Assembly: GCA_009377635.1 (NCBI GenBank)
Contig: WHTR01000028.1
Coordinates: 1 to 34,530, forward strand
Source: Chloroflexota bacterium
GTDB lineage: Bacteria; Chloroflexota; UBA6077; SHYK01
Reading direction: 5' to 3'
Length of the DNA: 34,530 nucleotides
Under the pieces are notes generated by a model. That model was not told where the DNA came from. It did not search any database and saw only the letters and a list, made by a program, of their open reading frames with translations. The position numbers and the translations under genes are program-made. Below are positions 32,749 to 34,530 of the stretch, piece after piece; position 1 is the first letter of the stretch; every line of letters begins with the position of its first letter.

Positions 32749-34530
32749 ATGCGCGTGATCGGAACGGCGGGCCACGTGGACCACGGCAAGTCAACGCTCA
32801 TCCAGGCCCTGACGGGAATCGACCCCGATCGCCTTCGCGAGGAGAAGGAACGGGGGATGACGATCGACCTCGGGTTCGCCTGGCTGCAGCTCCCAAGTGG
32901 GCAGGAAGTCAGCATGGTCGACGTGCCGGGGCACGAGCGATTCATTAAGAACATGCTGGCGGGCGTCGGTGGCGTCGACATCGCGCTTCTCGTGGTCGCA
33001 GCGGATGAGGGGGTGATGCCCCAGACGCGCGAGCACCTCGCCATCCTCGACCTGCTCGCGGTCGACGCAGGGGCCGTGGCCATCACCAAGGCCGATCTCG
33101 TCGATGAGGAATGGCTGGAGTTGGTCAAGGCCGAGGTGGAGGAGTGCCTCGTGGGAACGACGCTGCGGGGGGCCCCGATCATCGCCGTCTCGTCGGTCAC
33201 CGGAGCTGGCCTACCGGCCCTATGCGGCGAGCTGGACCGGCTGCTCGCCACCGAACGGCACCGACGGCAGACCGGGTGGCCGAGGCTCCCGGTGGACCGC
33301 GTATTCACGATGCCCGGATTCGGCACGGTCGTCACGGGCACGCTCATCGATGGGGAGATCCGGGTCGGACAGGAAGTAGAGATCGTGCCGCAGGGTCGCC
33401 GAGCACGGATCCGCGGTCTGCAGGCTCACCGCAAGCGGGTCGACGTCATGTCCGCCGGCGGGCGCGCGGCGGTCAACCTGTCCGGCCTCTCGACGGACGA
33501 GATCGGTCGGGGCGACGTCGTGACCGCTCCGGGCTGGCTGCGGCCAACGCGCGCCGTGGATGTCCGCCTGCATGTCGTGCGCGACGCACCGCGGCCGCTG
33601 GCGCACAACGCGCGGGCGACGTTCCACACGGGTGCCGCGGAGGCGATGGGACGCGTGTCGCTGCTCGACCACCAGGAGCTCGGCGCCGGGGAGACGGGGT
33701 GGGCCCAGATTCGCCTGGACCGGGCGGTGGCGGCTGTGCGGGGCGACGCGTTTGTTCTCAGGCTCCCGTCACCAAGCGTCACGATCGGGGGCGGAGTGGT
33801 CATCGACGAGCATGCTGGCCGGCATCGACGCTTCCAGGAGCGCGTCTTCACGCGGCTGGACGTCCTCGAGCGAGGGAGCCCGGCTGAGGTGCTGCTGCAG
33901 AGTCTCCAGGGCAAGGAGCCCGCCGAGCTCGAAGCGCTCGCGAAGCGCGCCGCGCGAACCGTTGCTGAGGCTCGGTCGCTCGTCCAGACGCTGGTCCAAC
34001 ACAATGTCGCGCTCGTGTTGGACGACCCAGGATCTGGGGCTCGAGGACGATCTTCAGACGACGGACGAAGCGAGCCATCCGCGGGCACCGCCATCCCGCT
34101 CACGTCGCGGAGCTTACTCATCTCCGCCGCCGGATGGGACCGCCTGGTCAGCAGCGTGCGGAGCGATGTCGCGGCGTACCACGGCGAGCATCGGCTGCGA
34201 CGAGGCATGCCCCGCGAAGAGCTGCGTCGGCGACTGGGTCAGGACCCTCGCGTCTACGCCTCCGTCGAGCGCGAGATGCTCCGCCGAAGAGAGCTCGCCG
34301 AAGAAGGACCCTTCGTGCGGCTCGTCGATTTCCGCGTGGTCCTTTCTCCCGAAGAGAATCAGCGAGCCGAGGCCGTCCAGCGCACGCTCGCGGACGCCGG
34401 CGTGTCGCCGCCCAGCCGCACGGACCTGCGTGCGCTGCATCGCGTCTCCGACGAGCTCCTCCAAGCACTTGTGGAGCGTGGCGACCTAGTTGAGATCGGT
34501 CAGGAGCTCCTTTACTCCCGCGAGACATAC
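32749..34530 (+). CDS. selB: Selenocysteine-specific translation elongation factor SelB (3' end beyond the window)
   Basis: 594 codons are inside the window; the family has about 620-640, so little is missing. The GTPase domain has [12 protein letters not shown] (P-loop), [13 protein letters not shown] and ITKADLV; the early [20 protein letters not shown] is typical of SelB rather than EF-Tu. EF-Tu-like domains 2-3 follow ([20 protein letters not shown] onward), then the C-terminal winged-helix domains that bind the SECIS hairpin ([20 protein letters not shown] and after). The ATG follows AGGAGA. SelB delivers Sec-tRNA to UGA codons. No selA, selC or selenoprotein gene is in the window; they may lie just beyond the right edge. 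Confidence 0.94.
   Translation, partial: MRVIGTAGHVDHGKSTLIQALTGIDPDRLREEKERGMTIDLGFAWLQLPSGQEVSMVDVPGHERFIKNMLAGVGGVDIALLVVAADEGVMPQTREHLAILDLLAVDAGAVAITKADLVDEEWLELVKAEVEECLVGTTLRGAPIIAVSSVTGAGLPALCGELDRLLATERHRRQTGWPRLPVDRVFTMPGFGTVVTGTLIDGEIRVGQEVEIVPQGRRARIRGLQAHRKRVDVMSAGGRAAVNLSGLSTDEIGRGDVVTAPGWLRPTRAVDVRLHVVRDAPRPLAHNARATFHTGAAEAMGRVSLLDHQELGAGETGWAQIRLDRAVAAVRGDAFVLRLPSPSVTIGGGVVIDEHAGRHRRFQERVFTRLDVLERGSPAEVLLQSLQGKEPAELEALAKRAARTVAEARSLVQTLVQHNVALVLDDPGSGARGRSSDDGRSEPSAGTAIPLTSRSLLISAAGWDRLVSSVRSDVAAYHGEHRLRRGMPREELRRRLGQDPRVYASVEREMLRRRELAEEGPFVRLVDFRVVLSPEENQRAEAVQRTLADAGVSPPSRTDLRALHRVSDELLQALVERGDLVEIGQELLYSRETY

Noticed and set aside
1-34530. CRISPR array, rRNA, complete insertion sequence or prophage
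   Set aside because: I saw no regularly spaced repeats, no rRNA-like sequence, no intact transposase and no phage structural genes on either strand.

Overview
The window reads as chromosomal DNA from a high-GC bacterium, most likely a member of the Chloroflexota (Thermomicrobia/Dehalococcoidia-like). This is an inference from several features together: high GC, many GTG and TTG starts, a PspA-PspAA / HtpX-PspAB gene set of the kind known from Actinobacteria, Chloroflexota and archaea, a Gram-positive-type LexA box (GAAC-N4-GTTC), start codons lying directly behind -10 boxes, and a 'TCATCCTGAGG' type dispersed repeat at the left edge. No rRNA or ribosomal protein is present to fix the taxonomy.

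Layout. 1-4806 (minus strand): a cofactor and tRNA-modification run, mnmA > larE > coaX > coaBC > folE, tightly packed. 4913-8302: a PH-like/SHOCT protein (+), an MFS exporter (-) and the FAD enzyme ThiO (+). 8473-10399 (-): ammonium channel amtB, followed downstream on the same strand by two tiny single-pass membrane peptides (29 and 48 aa) that resemble each other and are easily missed. 10645-13534 (+): a creatinase/prolidase-fold protein that has lost its metal ligands, a radical SAM protein behind a consensus promoter that carries a LexA-like operator, and an unrecognised protein. 13668-16143: an envelope-stress module in which pspA-pspAA (+) converges on htpX-pspAB (-). 16183-19878 (-): glmU > prs > corC-like, housekeeping genes for cell-wall precursor, PRPP and membrane/ion homeostasis. 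19950-20020 (-): tRNA-Gln(UUG) with its own good promoter.

20300-28631 looks by eye less GC-rich and like an accessory island. It holds a four-gene overlapping operon (arsR-type regulator > SRPBCC protein > small membrane protein > AlkD DNA glycosylase) and, divergently, a defence-type pair: a PLD-SNF2-like helicase truncated at about 350 aa, then an intact 1613-aa DUF4011 / superfamily-1 helicase / Vsr-like nuclease / DUF3320 protein. 28764-34530 returns to ordinary genes: an S9 peptidase (-), an M14 carboxypeptidase-like protein (+) whose conserved N-terminus seems to begin at a non-standard CTG, and the selenocysteine elongation factor selB (+), which runs off the window end.

The most interesting unexplained items are the tandem paralogous microproteins behind amtB, the SOS-type control of the radical SAM gene, the broken helicase next to an intact giant helicase-nuclease, and a pair of near-identical palindromic elements flanking thiO.
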